The notes under the pieces: model-generated
What the model was told of the DNA's origin: nothing
Seen by the model: only the letters and a program-made list of their open reading frames with translations
The model's database searches: none
Translations under genes and position numbers: made by a program
NCBI RefSeq assembly: GCF_003173715.1
Contig: NZ_CP029550.1
Location: forward strand, 5,503,501-5,567,500
Direction of reading: 5' to 3'
DNA: 64,000 nt
Source: Methylobacterium durans
GTDB taxonomy: Bacteria > Pseudomonadota > Alphaproteobacteria > Rhizobiales > Beijerinckiaceae
Shown: in pieces, positions 1-8,519 of the stretch
Layout of the letters: each line of letters begins with the position of its first letter
Position numbering within the stretch: the stretch's first letter is position 1

Positions 1-312
1 TTCCGGGACGCGGGCCCGGCGGAAACCGGCCGGCGCCGTTTCGACCTGTTCAAGCTGGTCCCCTGGTTCATCCTCGGCTTCCTCGGGCTCGCGGGGCTGC
101 GCTCCCTCGGCCTCGTGCCGGACGCCGCGATCTGGCCGATCACCCGGACGGCGGGCCTCCTCACCGTGGTCTCGATGGCGGCGCTGGGCCTCGGCGTCGA
201 CGTGCGGGTGATCGGCCGCGTCGGCGGCCGGGTGACGGCCGCCGTGACCCTCTCCCTCGCCCTGCTCCTGCTGATCAGCCTCGGGCTGATCCACGGGCTG
301 CGGCTGGGCTGA
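1..312 (+). CDS. UPF0324 (YeiH/TauZ-like) membrane exporter, C-terminal fragment
   Basis: Only the last 103 residues are inside the window and the start lies to the left. The fragment has a charged segment (FRDAGPAETGRRR), then the KLVPWFILGFLGLAGLRSLG stretch typical of the end of UPF0324/YeiH membrane proteins, then two more hydrophobic helices. Members of this family beside sulfonate-degradation genes are called TauZ/SuyZ and are proposed sulfate or sulfite exporters. The gene runs toward xsc, the convergent neighbour, so export of the sulfite released by Xsc is a reasonable inference. The substrate cannot be shown from sequence. Confidence 0.75.
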   Translation, partial: FRDAGPAETGRRRFDLFKLVPWFILGFLGLAGLRSLGLVPDAAIWPITRTAGLLTVVSMAALGLGVDVRVIGRVGGRVTAAVTLSLALLLLISLGLIHGLRLG

Positions 313-388
313 GGGGCCGAGCGCCCACCTCTCCCGGGCGTCGGCACGCGGGCGGGCGCAAGGGGGCGGCCTTGATCGGGCGCGGGTC

Positions 389-410
389 CCCTCTCCCGTT
401 CGGGAGAGGG
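389..410. repeat. REP-like hairpin
   Basis: A perfect 10-bp inverted repeat (CCCTCTCCCG / CGGGAGAGGG) with a two-base centre lies between two convergent genes. It is followed by the acagggtgaggg tail common to interspersed palindromes of high-GC alphaproteobacteria. A weaker related arm pair lies at about 479-498. The rest of 313-526 contains no gene that I can support. Confidence 0.5.
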
Positions 411-522
411 ACAGGGTGAGGGACCTGGGTCTTTCCGGAGAGGTCGCACCCCTCACCCGGTCGGCTGACGCCGACTCGACCTCTTCCGGACGGGAGAGGT
501 GGGCGCGACGGACCGCCGAACG

Positions 523-556
523 AAAACGGGCCCCCTCCCGGCCGGGAGGGGGCCCG
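523..556 (-). terminator. Intrinsic terminator of xsc
   Basis: Positions 527-556 are a perfect 30-bp palindrome (CGGGCCCCCTCCCG and its complement). On the minus strand it is followed by TTTT (523-526). It lies 25 bases past the xsc stop codon, where a minus-strand terminator is expected. Confidence 0.75.
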
Positions 557-580
557 CGATCGCGTCCTGGCCTCGGCCCG

Positions 581-2359
581 TCACATCGGCGGGCGCTGCG
601 GGCGCATGTCGGCGGCCTCGATCCCGGCGACCCGCACCGGCTTCTTCATCGCGTCCCGGCGGAAGGGCTCGCCGAGTTCCTGGTTGAGGAGGACCTCGAT
701 GAAGGTCGTGACGCCCTGCGCCTGCGCCTCGCCGGCCTGCCGGATGGCGTGGGTCAGCTCGGCCGTCGTCTCGACCCGCACGCCCTTGAAGCCGCAGCCC
801 TCCGCGATCTTAGCGTAGCTCAATTTCGGGTCGAGCTCGGTGCCGACGAAGTTGTTGTCGTACCAGAGGGTCGTGTTCCGCTTCTCCGCCCCCCACTGGT
901 AATTGCGGAAGATCACCATCGTGATGGCGGGCCATTCCGCGCGGCCGATCGAGGTCATCTCGTTCATCGAGATGCCGAAGGCGCCGTCGCCGGCGAAGCC
1001 GAAGACGGGGGTGTCCGGGCAGCCGATCTTGGCGCCGACGATCGCCGGGAAGCCGTAGCCGCAGGGGCCGAACATGCCGGGCGCGAGGTATTTCCGGCCG
1101 CTCTCAAAGGTCGGGTAGGCGTTGCCGATCGCGCAATTGTTGCCGATGTCGGTGGAGAGGATCGCCTCCCGCGGCAGGCCGGCCTGGATCGCCCGCCACG
1201 CCTGGCGCGGGGACATCCGCTCGCCGTCCCGCTCCCGCGCCTCGACGTTCCAGCGCGTGCCCGGATCGTCGTCCTCGTGGTCCATCGAGGAGAGGGTCTG
1301 GAGCCAGGCCGACTTGGTCTGGTGGATCAGCGCCCTGCGCTCGGCCCGGCCGGCATCGCCGGCCTTGGCCGAGAGCTGCTCCAGGAGCTGGCGGGCCACC
1401 TGCTTGGCGTCGCCGCAGATGCCCACCGTGATCGGCTTCGTCAGCCCGATCCGGTCCGGGTTGATGTCAACCTGGATGATCCGGGCGCCCTTGGGCCAGT
1501 AATCGATCCCGTAGCCGGGCAGGGTCGAGAACGGGTTGAGCCGGGTGCCGAGCGCCAGCACCACGTCGGCCTTGGCGATCAGCTCCATCGCGGCCTTCGA
1601 GCCGTTGTAGCCGAGGGGGCCGACGGCCAGCGGGTGGCTGCCGGGGAAGGCGTCGTTGTGCTGGTAGCCGGAGCAGACGGGGGCGTCGAGACGCTCGGCG
1701 AGCGCGGCCGACTCGGCCACGGCGTCGCCGATCACGACGCCCGCCCCGTTCAGGATCACCGGGAACTTCGCCTCGGAGAGGAGCTCGGCGGCCTCGGCGA
1801 TGGCGGCGCGCCCGCCGCCCGGGCGCTCCAGGCGCACGATCTGGGGCAGCGCGATGTCGATCTCGTGGGTCCAGAAGTCGCGCGGCACATTGATCTGCGC
1901 GGGCGCGCAGCCGCGCCACGCCTTCTCGATCACCCGGTTGAGGACCTCGGCGATGCGGACGGGATCGCGCACCTCCTCCTGGTAGCAGACCATGTCCTTG
2001 AACAGGGCCATCTGCTCCACCTCCTGGAAGCCGCCCTGGCCGATCGTCCGGTTGGCGGCCTGCGGGCTCACGAGGAGCATCGGCGTGTGGTTCCAGTAGG
2101 CGGTCTTCATCGCAGTGACGAAGCCGGTGACGCCGGGGCCGTTCTGGGCGATCGCCATCGCCATCCGGCCGGTGGCGCGGGTGTAGCCGTCGCAGATCAG
2201 GCCCGCATTGGTCTCGTGGGCGCAATCCCAGAAGGTGATGCCCGCCTTGGGAAACAGGTCCGAGACCGGCATCATGGCCGAGCCGATGATCCCGAACGCC
2301 TGATCGATCCCATGCATCTGGAGGACTTTGATGAAGGCCTCTTCGGTCGTCATTCTCAT
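581..2359 (-). CDS. xsc: Sulfoacetaldehyde acetyltransferase
   Basis: This 592-residue thiamine-diphosphate enzyme converts sulfoacetaldehyde plus phosphate to acetyl phosphate plus sulfite, the key C-S cleavage in taurine and other C2-sulfonate dissimilation. It has full family length and the characteristic Xsc opening (MRMTTEEAFIKVLQMHGIDQ). The N-terminal cofactor-domain motif HETNAGLICDGYTRATG is present, followed by a central domain and a C-terminal ThDP-binding GDGAFG motif near residue 450. The acetolactate-synthase superfamily is the obvious alternative, but the N-terminus and the phosphotransacetylase neighbour favour Xsc. An IclR gene diverges from it, a phosphate acyltransferase follows the regulator, and a UPF0324 exporter gene ends just beyond its terminator. 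Confidence 0.95.
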   Translation of the reverse strand: MRMTTEEAFIKVLQMHGIDQAFGIIGSAMMPVSDLFPKAGITFWDCAHETNAGLICDGYTRATGRMAMAIAQNGPGVTGFVTAMKTAYWNHTPMLLVSPQAANRTIGQGGFQEVEQMALFKDMVCYQEEVRDPVRIAEVLNRVIEKAWRGCAPAQINVPRDFWTHEIDIALPQIVRLERPGGGRAAIAEAAELLSEAKFPVILNGAGVVIGDAVAESAALAERLDAPVCSGYQHNDAFPGSHPLAVGPLGYNGSKAAMELIAKADVVLALGTRLNPFSTLPGYGIDYWPKGARIIQVDINPDRIGLTKPITVGICGDAKQVARQLLEQLSAKAGDAGRAERRALIHQTKSAWLQTLSSMDHEDDDPGTRWNVEARERDGERMSPRQAWRAIQAGLPREAILSTDIGNNCAIGNAYPTFESGRKYLAPGMFGPCGYGFPAIVGAKIGCPDTPVFGFAGDGAFGISMNEMTSIGRAEWPAITMVIFRNYQWGAEKRNTTLWYDNNFVGTELDPKLSYAKIAEGCGFKGVRVETTAELTHAIRQAGEAQAQGVTTFIEVLLNQELGEPFRRDAMKKPVRVAGIEAADMRPQRPPM

Positions 2360-2587
2360 GGTTGCATCCTCGGCTGCTTCCTCGGGCGCCCGATCGCGGC
2401 ACCGCGTCGGCGGATCGTCGCCGGGCGAGCCGCACGCTCACCCCGGGGGCCGCGTCGGCCCCGTCCGTGCGGGCCTCCGGCCTCGCCGCACGGTTGAAGA
2501 CTAGCGCCGCAATCCCGTCGCACGCAAGCGCCATCTCATTTTTTTGCTTCTCACATTCTGAAAAATGGAATAGGACTCGATCGACCG
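2360..2587. promoter_or_regulatory. xsc / IclR divergent control region with putative operator
   Basis: The 228-bp gap between divergent xsc and the IclR gene must hold both promoters. It turns AT-rich just before the regulator. Positions 2555-2571 read ATTC-N9-GAAT, an inverted repeat of the size IclR-family dimers use, ending 16 bases before the regulator start and next to a run of seven T. Autoregulation plus control of xsc is inferred. Confidence 0.45.
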
Positions 2588-3349
2588 ATGGAAGACAGCA
2601 CCGAATCCTCGCCGGCCCTGAAGGCCTTCACGCTCCTGGAGACCATCGCGGCGATGGACCACGCCCCGACGCTCGCCGAGCTCACCGAGACGGCCAACCT
2701 GCCCAAGCCGACGCTGCACCGCTGGCTGACCATGCTCGAGGGCGCCGAGCTGGTGCGGCGCCTGCCGGACGGGCGGCGCTACGAGCTCGCCGCGCGGGCG
2801 ACCGCGCTCGCCTTCGCGATCCTGTCGAACAACCCGGGCTCGACGCAGCGCCACCAGATCCTGCAGCGGGTCGCGCGGGACCTCGGCGAATCCTGCAACC
2901 TCACGGTGCTGCAGGGGAGCGAGGTGATGTATCTCGACCGCGTCGAGGCGGCGGCCCCCTTGCGCGTCGCCTTCCAGAAGGGCTCGCGGGTGCCGGCCCA
3001 TTGCTCGGCGAGCGGCAAGATCTTCCTGGCGATGATGCCGGGTGCCAAGCGCGCCCGGCTGCTGGGCGGCCTCAGCCTGGAGCGGCACACGGCCAACACC
3101 CTGACGGAGCGCGAGGCGCTCGACGCCGAGCTCGGCCGGGTCCGGCGCCAGGGCTACGCCTTCGACGACGAGGAATACCTGTCCGGCCTGTTCTGCATCG
3201 CGGTGCCGATCCTCGACCGGACCGGCCGCGACTGCCTCGCGGCGCTGGCGCTGCAGGCCCCGGTGGTGCGGCTCTCGCGGGAGAACGCCGCCGAGCGGCT
3301 GCCGGCCCTGCGCTCGGCCGCCGAGGCGCTGGCGGCGACCCTGACCTGA
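2588..3349 (+). CDS. IclR-family transcriptional regulator
   Basis: This 253-residue protein has an N-terminal winged helix-turn-helix (about residues 12-70, with TLAELTETANLPKPTLHRWL as recognition region) and an IclR effector domain (about 80-250; VPAHCSASGKIFLAMM and YAFDDEEYLSGLFCIAVPI are typical). Its position between divergent xsc and the downstream phosphate acyltransferase suggests it controls C2-sulfonate use, possibly in place of the GntR-type TauR found elsewhere. The ligand is unknown. The start is 17 bases past a palindromic candidate operator. Confidence 0.88.
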   Translation: MEDSTESSPALKAFTLLETIAAMDHAPTLAELTETANLPKPTLHRWLTMLEGAELVRRLPDGRRYELAARATALAFAILSNNPGSTQRHQILQRVARDLGESCNLTVLQGSEVMYLDRVEAAAPLRVAFQKGSRVPAHCSASGKIFLAMMPGAKRARLLGGLSLERHTANTLTEREALDAELGRVRRQGYAFDDEEYLSGLFCIAVPILDRTGRDCLAALALQAPVVRLSRENAAERLPALRSAAEALAATLT

Positions 3350-3378
3350 CTTGATCCCGAGGCAACGCCGAGAGCCCA

Positions 3379-4353
3379 GTGATGACCGAGATGCCGACGA
3401 CGATGCTGCCGATGCCGCCGAGCTACCCGAAGCTCGGAGCGCTCACCGCCCTCGCCCTCGGCTGCGGCAGCCTGCGGGTCGGCGTCGTCTACCCCTGCGA
3501 GGCGGGGGCGCTCGCCGCCGCGATCGAGGCCGGCGAGCAGGGCTTCATCGAGCCCGTCCTGATCGGCCCCTCCCAGCTGATCCGCCGGGTGGCGCAGGAC
3601 GAGGGCCTCGACCTGTCGGACCTCAGGATCGTCGAGGCGGGCGACCCCCACGCGGCCGCGCGCCGGGCGGTGGAGCTCGCGGCGCAGGGGGAGGTCGGTG
3701 CGCTGATGAAGGGCTCGCTGCACACGGACGAATTGCTCGGCGCGGTGGTCGGGCGCGACTCGCCCCTGCGCACGGGCCGGCGGGCGAGCCACGTCTTCTG
3801 GTTCGATTGCCCGGCCTACCACAAGCCGCTGATGCTCACCGACGCCGTGGTCAACATCGCGCCGGGCCTCCTGGAGAAGGCCGACATCGTGCGGAACGCG
3901 GTCGGCCTCGCCCACGGCCTCGGCATCGCGAACCCGAAGGTCGCGATCCTCGCGGCCGTCGAGACGGTGAACCCCTCGCTGCCCTCGACGATCGATGCGG
4001 CGGCCCTCTGCAAGATGGCCGATCGCGGCCAGATCACCGGCGCCATCCTCGACGGGCCGCTCGGCTTCGACAACGCGGTCTCGACGGCCTCGGCCAGCAC
4101 CAAGGGCATCGTCTCGCTGGTGGCGGGCGAGCCCGACATCCTGCTGGTGCCGAACCTCGACGCCGGCAACAGCCTCTACAAGTCGCTGGTCTATCTCGGC
4201 GGCGCGGCCTGCGCCGGCCTCGTCCTCGGCGCGCGGGTGCCCGTGATCCTCACGAGCCGGGCCGATTCCCGCCAGGCAAGGGTCGCCTCCTGCGCGCTGG
4301 CGGCACTCGCCGCCCGGGGCATGGCCGAGCCGATGGCGCCGCTCAGGAACTGA
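3379..4353 (+). CDS. pta: Phosphate acetyl/butyryltransferase-family protein
   Basis: This 324-residue single-domain PTA_PTB protein probably performs acetyl phosphate + CoA to acetyl-CoA + phosphate. Characteristic segments are GEVGALMKGSLHTDELLGAV, FPAYH-like FDCPAYHKPLMLTDAVVNI, and the C-terminal DGPLGFDNAV and LVPNLDAGNSLYKSLVYLGG. It begins 29 bases after the IclR gene, so the two are probably co-transcribed. Beside xsc the likely role is to trap acetyl phosphate as acetyl-CoA. Phosphate butyryltransferase is the alternative name for this short form. Its last 11 bases overlap the end of the convergent small gene at 4343-4597. Confidence 0.82.
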   Translation: MMTEMPTTMLPMPPSYPKLGALTALALGCGSLRVGVVYPCEAGALAAAIEAGEQGFIEPVLIGPSQLIRRVAQDEGLDLSDLRIVEAGDPHAAARRAVELAAQGEVGALMKGSLHTDELLGAVVGRDSPLRTGRRASHVFWFDCPAYHKPLMLTDAVVNIAPGLLEKADIVRNAVGLAHGLGIANPKVAILAAVETVNPSLPSTIDAAALCKMADRGQITGAILDGPLGFDNAVSTASASTKGIVSLVAGEPDILLVPNLDAGNSLYKSLVYLGGAACAGLVLGARVPVILTSRADSRQARVASCALAALAARGMAEPMAPLRN

Positions 4354-4597
4354 GGAGCCGTCTCGCGAGGCGTCGCGCGATCCAGTCCTGCACCGCGTCG
4401 AGATCGGCGAAGGTGGGATGGTCCGGGCCGTCGAGCCGCCCGACCCCCACCTCCAGGAACCACTTGTCCGCGTCCGGCCCGTAGGCGTCCGACAGGCGCA
4501 CCAGCACGCACAGGAAGCGCTCGCCGTCGAAGACGAGCCGGCCCTCCTCGTCTCCGCTGCCGGTCGCGACGCGCACGGGCCTGAGATGCAGGGTCAC
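4343..4597 (-). CDS. Small conserved-type hypothetical protein
   Basis: This 84-residue protein starts at a GTG that overlaps the stop of the upstream Crp-type gene in a GTGA junction, so it is translationally coupled to it. It contains FDGERFLCVLVRLSDAYGPD, KWFLEVGVGRLDGPDHPTFADLD and a basic C-terminus (VQDWIARRLARRLLSS). No family is recognised. The coupling argues that it is real and works with, or is regulated by, the Crp-type protein. Confidence 0.6.
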   Translation of the reverse strand: MTLHLRPVRVATGSGDEEGRLVFDGERFLCVLVRLSDAYGPDADKWFLEVGVGRLDGPDHPTFADLDAVQDWIARRLARRLLSS

Positions 4598-5337
4598 GCG
4601 GCGGCCTTTCTCTCCATGTGCAGGTAGGTCTCGTCGAACTCGCCCAGCGCGCGGAGCGCATCCCAGTCCAGGATGACGAGGTCGCGTTCCCGCGGACCGA
4701 TCAGCCCCTGGGCGCGCAGATCCCCCAGCACCCGGTTGACGTGCACGTTCGACAGGCCGAGCGCGTCGCCGATGTCGGTCTGCGTGACCGGCCAGGGGCA
4801 GCGGTCGTTCTCGGCGAGGCCGACGGCGTGGAGCTTGAGGTACATCTCGCAGATGATGTGCGCGATCCGGCCATGCGCCGTGCGGCGGCCGATGCCGGTC
4901 ATCCACTCGCGGAAGATCGATGCATCGATCAGCGTGTCGCGCCAGAGGGCGGACGCCGCATCCGGGAAGCGGACGCTGAGCTCGCGCAGGGCCTCGTGCG
5001 GGAGGAAGCCGACCCGGCACTGGGTCACGGTGCCGAGGCTGTGATCGAGGACCTTCAGGTGCAGGCTCTGCAGGTCCGGGATGTCGCCCGGCACGTGGAA
5101 GGACAGGATCTGCCGCCGTCCCTCGTCCAGGAGCTTGCAGCGGCAGGCCCAGCCCGTCAGGACGACGCAGCAATGGGTGGGCCGGTCCTTGTCGCGCGCG
5201 AGGTCGTGGCGCGCCTCGACCACGCGCACGGTCATCGGCAGCGCCGCGACGGCCTCGCGCGCCGGGTCCGAGAGGGTTGCGATGCTCTCCAGCTTGCGCA
5301 GGAGCGGAGCCAACTCGGCGTTCGACGCTGAACCCAT
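4594..5337 (-). CDS. Crp/Fnr-family transcriptional regulator
   Basis: This 247-residue protein has an N-terminal cyclic-nucleotide-type beta barrel (HCCVVLTGWACRCKLLDEGR then QILSFHVPGDIPDLQSL) and a C-terminal helix-turn-helix (VTQTDIGDALGLSNVHVNRVL). No Cys cluster for a 4Fe-4S centre is visible, so a classic oxygen-sensing Fnr is unlikely. The MGSASNAELAPLLRKL start is preferred over an upstream in-frame ATG at 5439 because the extra 34 residues are Arg-rich and unlike the family. A second, similar regulator lies at 47117-47881. The gap 5338-5586 holds its promoter and no gene. Confidence 0.85.
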   Translation of the reverse strand: MGSASNAELAPLLRKLESIATLSDPAREAVAALPMTVRVVEARHDLARDKDRPTHCCVVLTGWACRCKLLDEGRRQILSFHVPGDIPDLQSLHLKVLDHSLGTVTQCRVGFLPHEALRELSVRFPDAASALWRDTLIDASIFREWMTGIGRRTAHGRIAHIICEMYLKLHAVGLAENDRCPWPVTQTDIGDALGLSNVHVNRVLGDLRAQGLIGPRERDLVILDWDALRALGEFDETYLHMERKAAA

Positions 5338-5586
5338 GAACGCGGCACCGCGGCTTGCAAGGGACGGGGAGAGCGTCGCCGCGTGGCGGCGTAGGAACCA
5401 TCGCTCCCTGTGGCAAGCCCGGCCTACAGGCCGGCTCATCCGACGTCATTGCCCTGTGTTACTTTGGTTGTACCTTCCTCATCGGTCGGTAAATAGTACC
5501 GCCTGATAATACAGCCGAAGAATTCATTGCCTCATGTTAAGGCAGCGCGCGCCTGATACGCTGGCGGCGGGCGGCCGCACCCGCTC

Positions 5587-6033
5587 TCAGGCGTCGCGCC
5601 AGCGGGTGAACGTCGCGGCCTGCCCGCGCGGGGTGCCGTCCGCGTCGACGAGCTGCCAGACCGTGCCGTCCTCGATCCAGAAGCGGCGGCCCGAGGCCGC
5701 GATCCGGACGCCCCGGTAGCCGGTGGCGAAGCCGTCGCGGGCGACGCGGTCGAGGAGCGCCTGGCGGGCAGCGCGCTCCGGCGCCTCCGCCGAGAGCCGC
5801 GAGGGCAGGGCGGTGAAGGCGTCCCAATCGTAGCCGAAGCAGCCCTGCGCAGTCCGGTTGGCATAGACGAAGCGCGGGTCCGCCGCCCCGTCATGGGCGA
5901 GCACCGCGAAGGGCGCCGCCGCGTAGAGCCAGTCCGGCCCGCACCCCGCCGGCACCAGCGGCCGGCCGACGAGCCGGGCGTGGCTCCCCGTCAGCAGCGC
6001 GAAGAAGCCGGGATCCAGCGCCAGCCCGCTCAC
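5587..6033 (-). CDS. MEKHLA domain protein
   Basis: This 148-residue PAS-like protein is recognised by [27 protein letters not shown] and the following Arg-rich helix, and ends [15 protein letters not shown] is a PAS-related domain of unknown ligand, often free-standing in bacteria. It starts at a GTG overlapping the purC stop in a GTGA junction, so it is translated with purC. A functional link to purine synthesis is not evident. Confidence 0.8.
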   Translation of the reverse strand: MSGLALDPGFFALLTGSHARLVGRPLVPAGCGPDWLYAAAPFAVLAHDGAADPRFVYANRTAQGCFGYDWDAFTALPSRLSAEAPERAARQALLDRVARDGFATGYRGVRIAASGRRFWIEDGTVWQLVDADGTPRGQAATFTRWRDA

Positions 6034-7007
6034 GCGGCGAGATAGGCGGCGAGGTTGCGCCGGATGCGCTCGAGGGGCGGCTCGTCCCGGTCGGGCAGGG
6101 GGAAGTGCTGCCCCGTGATCGTCTCGAAGGCGCGGATGTAGACCGCGGCCGTCTCCATCACGACATCCTGCGGGATCTCGGGGATGTCGTCCCGGTAGGG
6201 GTCGCAGCGCGCGGCCACCCAGTTGCGCACGAAGTCCTTGTCGAAGCTCTCCGGGGCAGCGCCCTCGGCGAAGCGCTCGGGGTAGCTCTCGGCGAACCAG
6301 TAGCGGCTGCTGTCGGGCGTGTGGATCTCGTCCGCGAGCACGATCTCTCCCGCCGCGTCGGTGCCGAACTCGTACTTGGTGTCGGCGAGGATGAGGCCGC
6401 GCGCCGCCGCCCCCTCCTGCCCGCGGGCGAAGAGCGCGAGCGCCGCCTCCGAGACGATGCGCCACTGCTCGGGGCTCAGGAGGCCCTTCGCGAGGATCTC
6501 CGCCTCGGTCAGCGGCGCGTCGTGGGCGCCGGCCTCCGCCTTGGTGGTGGGCGTGATGATCGGGGCGGGCAGGGGCTCGTTCGGGCGCATCCCGTCCGGC
6601 AGGCGGTGGCCGTAGAGGGTGCGGGCGCCGGCCTTGTACTGCGTCAGGATCGAGGTCGCGGTGGTGCCGGCGAGATAGCCGCGCACCACGATCTCCACCG
6701 GCAGGATGGTGAGGCAGCGGCCCACCACCACGTTCGGGTCCGGGTAGGCGAGGACGTGGTTCGGGCAGATGTCGGCGGTCGCCTCGAACCAGTGCCGGGC
6801 GGTCTGGGTCAGGACCTGCCCCTTGAAGGGGATCGCGGCGAGGATCCGGTCGAAGGCGCTGAGCCGGTCGCTGCTGATCAGGATGCGGCGCCCGTCCGGC
6901 AGGTCGTAATTGTCCCGGACCTTGCCGCGGTAATGGTTCGGCAGCTCCGGCAGGCTCGCCTCCCGCAGGACCAGATGGGCGTAAGGGGTCAGGTCTGCCG
7001 CTGTCAT
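6030..7007 (-). CDS. purC: Phosphoribosylaminoimidazole-succinocarboxamide synthase
   Basis: This 325-residue SAICAR synthase joins CAIR and aspartate with ATP in purine biosynthesis. Family signatures are GKVRDNYDL near residue 28, [39 protein letters not shown] and [14 protein letters not shown]. It is the long form, with an extended C-terminus ([18 protein letters not shown]). It overlaps the MEKHLA gene by four bases. Confidence 0.96.
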   Translation of the reverse strand: MTAADLTPYAHLVLREASLPELPNHYRGKVRDNYDLPDGRRILISSDRLSAFDRILAAIPFKGQVLTQTARHWFEATADICPNHVLAYPDPNVVVGRCLTILPVEIVVRGYLAGTTATSILTQYKAGARTLYGHRLPDGMRPNEPLPAPIITPTTKAEAGAHDAPLTEAEILAKGLLSPEQWRIVSEAALALFARGQEGAAARGLILADTKYEFGTDAAGEIVLADEIHTPDSSRYWFAESYPERFAEGAAPESFDKDFVRNWVAARCDPYRDDIPEIPQDVVMETAAVYIRAFETITGQHFPLPDRDEPPLERIRRNLAAYLAA

Positions 7008-7087
7008 CGCGCCGCCTCCGTCGGACCGAGCGGAGGCTTATGCGCGATCGCGCCCGCGAGCGCGAGCCCGGAACGCCGCCGCGCGCC

Positions 7088-7885
7088 TCAGGGCGGCGCC
7101 ACCGCCCGCCGGTACAGGTGCCAGGTGGCGTGGCCCAGCACCGGCAGGACGACGGCGAGGCCGACGAAGAGGGGCAGCATCCCGACGAGGAGGAGGCCCG
7201 CGACGATGAAGCCCCAGAGCAGCATCGGGCCCGGATTCTCCCGCACCACCGCCATCGACGTCTCGATCGCGGCGAGCGCATCGATGTCCCGGTCGACGAG
7301 GAGCGGGATCGAGACGACGCTCACCGCCAGCGCCACCAGCGAGAAGGCGAAGCCGACGAGGTTGCCGAGCAGGATCAGGGTCCAGCCGCGGCCGGTGGTG
7401 ACCACCTCCTCCAGGAAGGCGGGGACCGAGGCGTGGCTCGCGTTGTCGTAGAGCGCCCAGTAGAGGCCCATCGCGGCGACGAGCCAGGCGAGGAAGATCG
7501 TCATCAGGAGGAAGCCCACGGCGAAGATCGAGCCGGCCGAGCGCGCCCGCAGGGGCTCGTAGGCGTTCGACCAGGTCGAGACGAGGCCCTGCTCCCGCCG
7601 CCGGCTCATCTCGTAGAGGCCGATCGCCGCGAAGGGCCCGACCAGCGCGAAGCCGGAGGCGAGGGGGAAGAGCAGCGGGATCAGGCTCTCCTCGAAGGTC
7701 AGCGTCGCGATGACGATGCCGGCGATCGGGTAGATCGCGATGGCGAACACGACGTGGGTGGGCATGGCGAGGAAATCCTCGACGCCCCGGGCCAGAGCCA
7801 CCCGGAGATCGTGGATCCCGAGCGCGCGCACGCGCGGGTGCGGCACCGATGGCGGCTGGTGGAAGACAGCGTGGAGCGTCGTCAT
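7088..7885 (-). CDS. DUF2189 integral membrane protein
   Basis: This 265-residue protein has six or so predicted membrane helices and the DUF2189 layout: RALGIHDLRVALARGVEDFLAMP, then a hydrophobic core with ALVGPFAAIGLYEMSRRRE and a C-terminal FVGLAVVLPVLGHATWHLYR. Function is unknown. It lies 80 bases upstream of purC on the same strand but with room for a separate promoter. Confidence 0.8.
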   Translation of the reverse strand: MTTLHAVFHQPPSVPHPRVRALGIHDLRVALARGVEDFLAMPTHVVFAIAIYPIAGIVIATLTFEESLIPLLFPLASGFALVGPFAAIGLYEMSRRREQGLVSTWSNAYEPLRARSAGSIFAVGFLLMTIFLAWLVAAMGLYWALYDNASHASVPAFLEEVVTTGRGWTLILLGNLVGFAFSLVALAVSVVSIPLLVDRDIDALAAIETSMAVVRENPGPMLLWGFIVAGLLLVGMLPLFVGLAVVLPVLGHATWHLYRRAVAPP

Positions 7886-8192
7886 GGCAGGGCCCTCCGC
7901 GGGGACGACAGGCGCGCGGCCAAGCTGTCCGACCGGCAGCGGCCACCGAGATATCGAGCACGAAGAGGCGCCGATTTATCGGATCGCGCAAGATCTGTCC
8001 CGATCCCCGACGAGACGAAACCGAGACGAGACGGGCCGTTCATCGCGCCCTTACAGTGCGCAACCGGGCAAATATGCGCCCGTCGTCTTGCTCGCGCCGG
8101 AGCCATGTCCGCCGCGAATGACGAACGACCTGCGCAGGGCGGGCCGACATGCGAGAATCCATCCTGGCGCGTCTCTCGCACGGAGGCCTGTC
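7886..8192. other. Divergent intergenic region
   Basis: A 307-bp gap between divergent DUF2189 and GYD genes. It presumably holds both promoters. I see no gene, strong hairpin or repeat. Confidence 0.5.
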
Positions 8193-8513
8193 GTGACCAC
8201 CTACATCATGCTCGGACATTGGACGGACCAGGGCGCCCGCTCGGCCGTCGATTCGCCCCGCCGCCTCGATGCGGCCAAGGCGCTGCTCGCCGGGATGGGC
8301 GGCGAGTTCAAGCACTTCTTCCTGACGATGGGCGCCTACGACATCATCGCGGTCTACGAGGCGCCCGACGACGCGGTGGCGGCCCGGTTCAGCCTGCAGC
8401 TCGGCATGCTCGGCAACGTCCGGGCCGAGACGCTGAAGGCGTTCCCGGAAGCCGCCTACCGGGCGATCATCGGCTCGCTCAGCTACGAGGAGCCGCCACG
8501 CTGGCGGACCTGA
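8193..8513 (+). CDS. GYD domain protein
   Basis: This 106-residue protein has a GTG start preceded by CGGAGG at 8181-8186. It matches the GYD family: TYIMLGHWTDQGARS at the N-terminus, then GGEFKHFFLTMGAYDIIAVYE and the ferredoxin-like fold pattern ending FPEAAYRAIIGSL. GYD proteins are small alpha/beta barrels of unknown function, named for the Gly-Tyr-Asp signature (here AYD). It is convergent with the GcrA-like gene, six bases apart. Confidence 0.82.
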   Translation: MTTYIMLGHWTDQGARSAVDSPRRLDAAKALLAGMGGEFKHFFLTMGAYDIIAVYEAPDDAVAARFSLQLGMLGNVRAETLKAFPEAAYRAIIGSLSYEEPPRWRT

Positions 8514-8519
8514 AGCCCC

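Noticed and set aside
416..2497. 693-codon plus-strand frame
   Set aside because: It lies antisense to xsc, which has full family length and all ThDP motifs.
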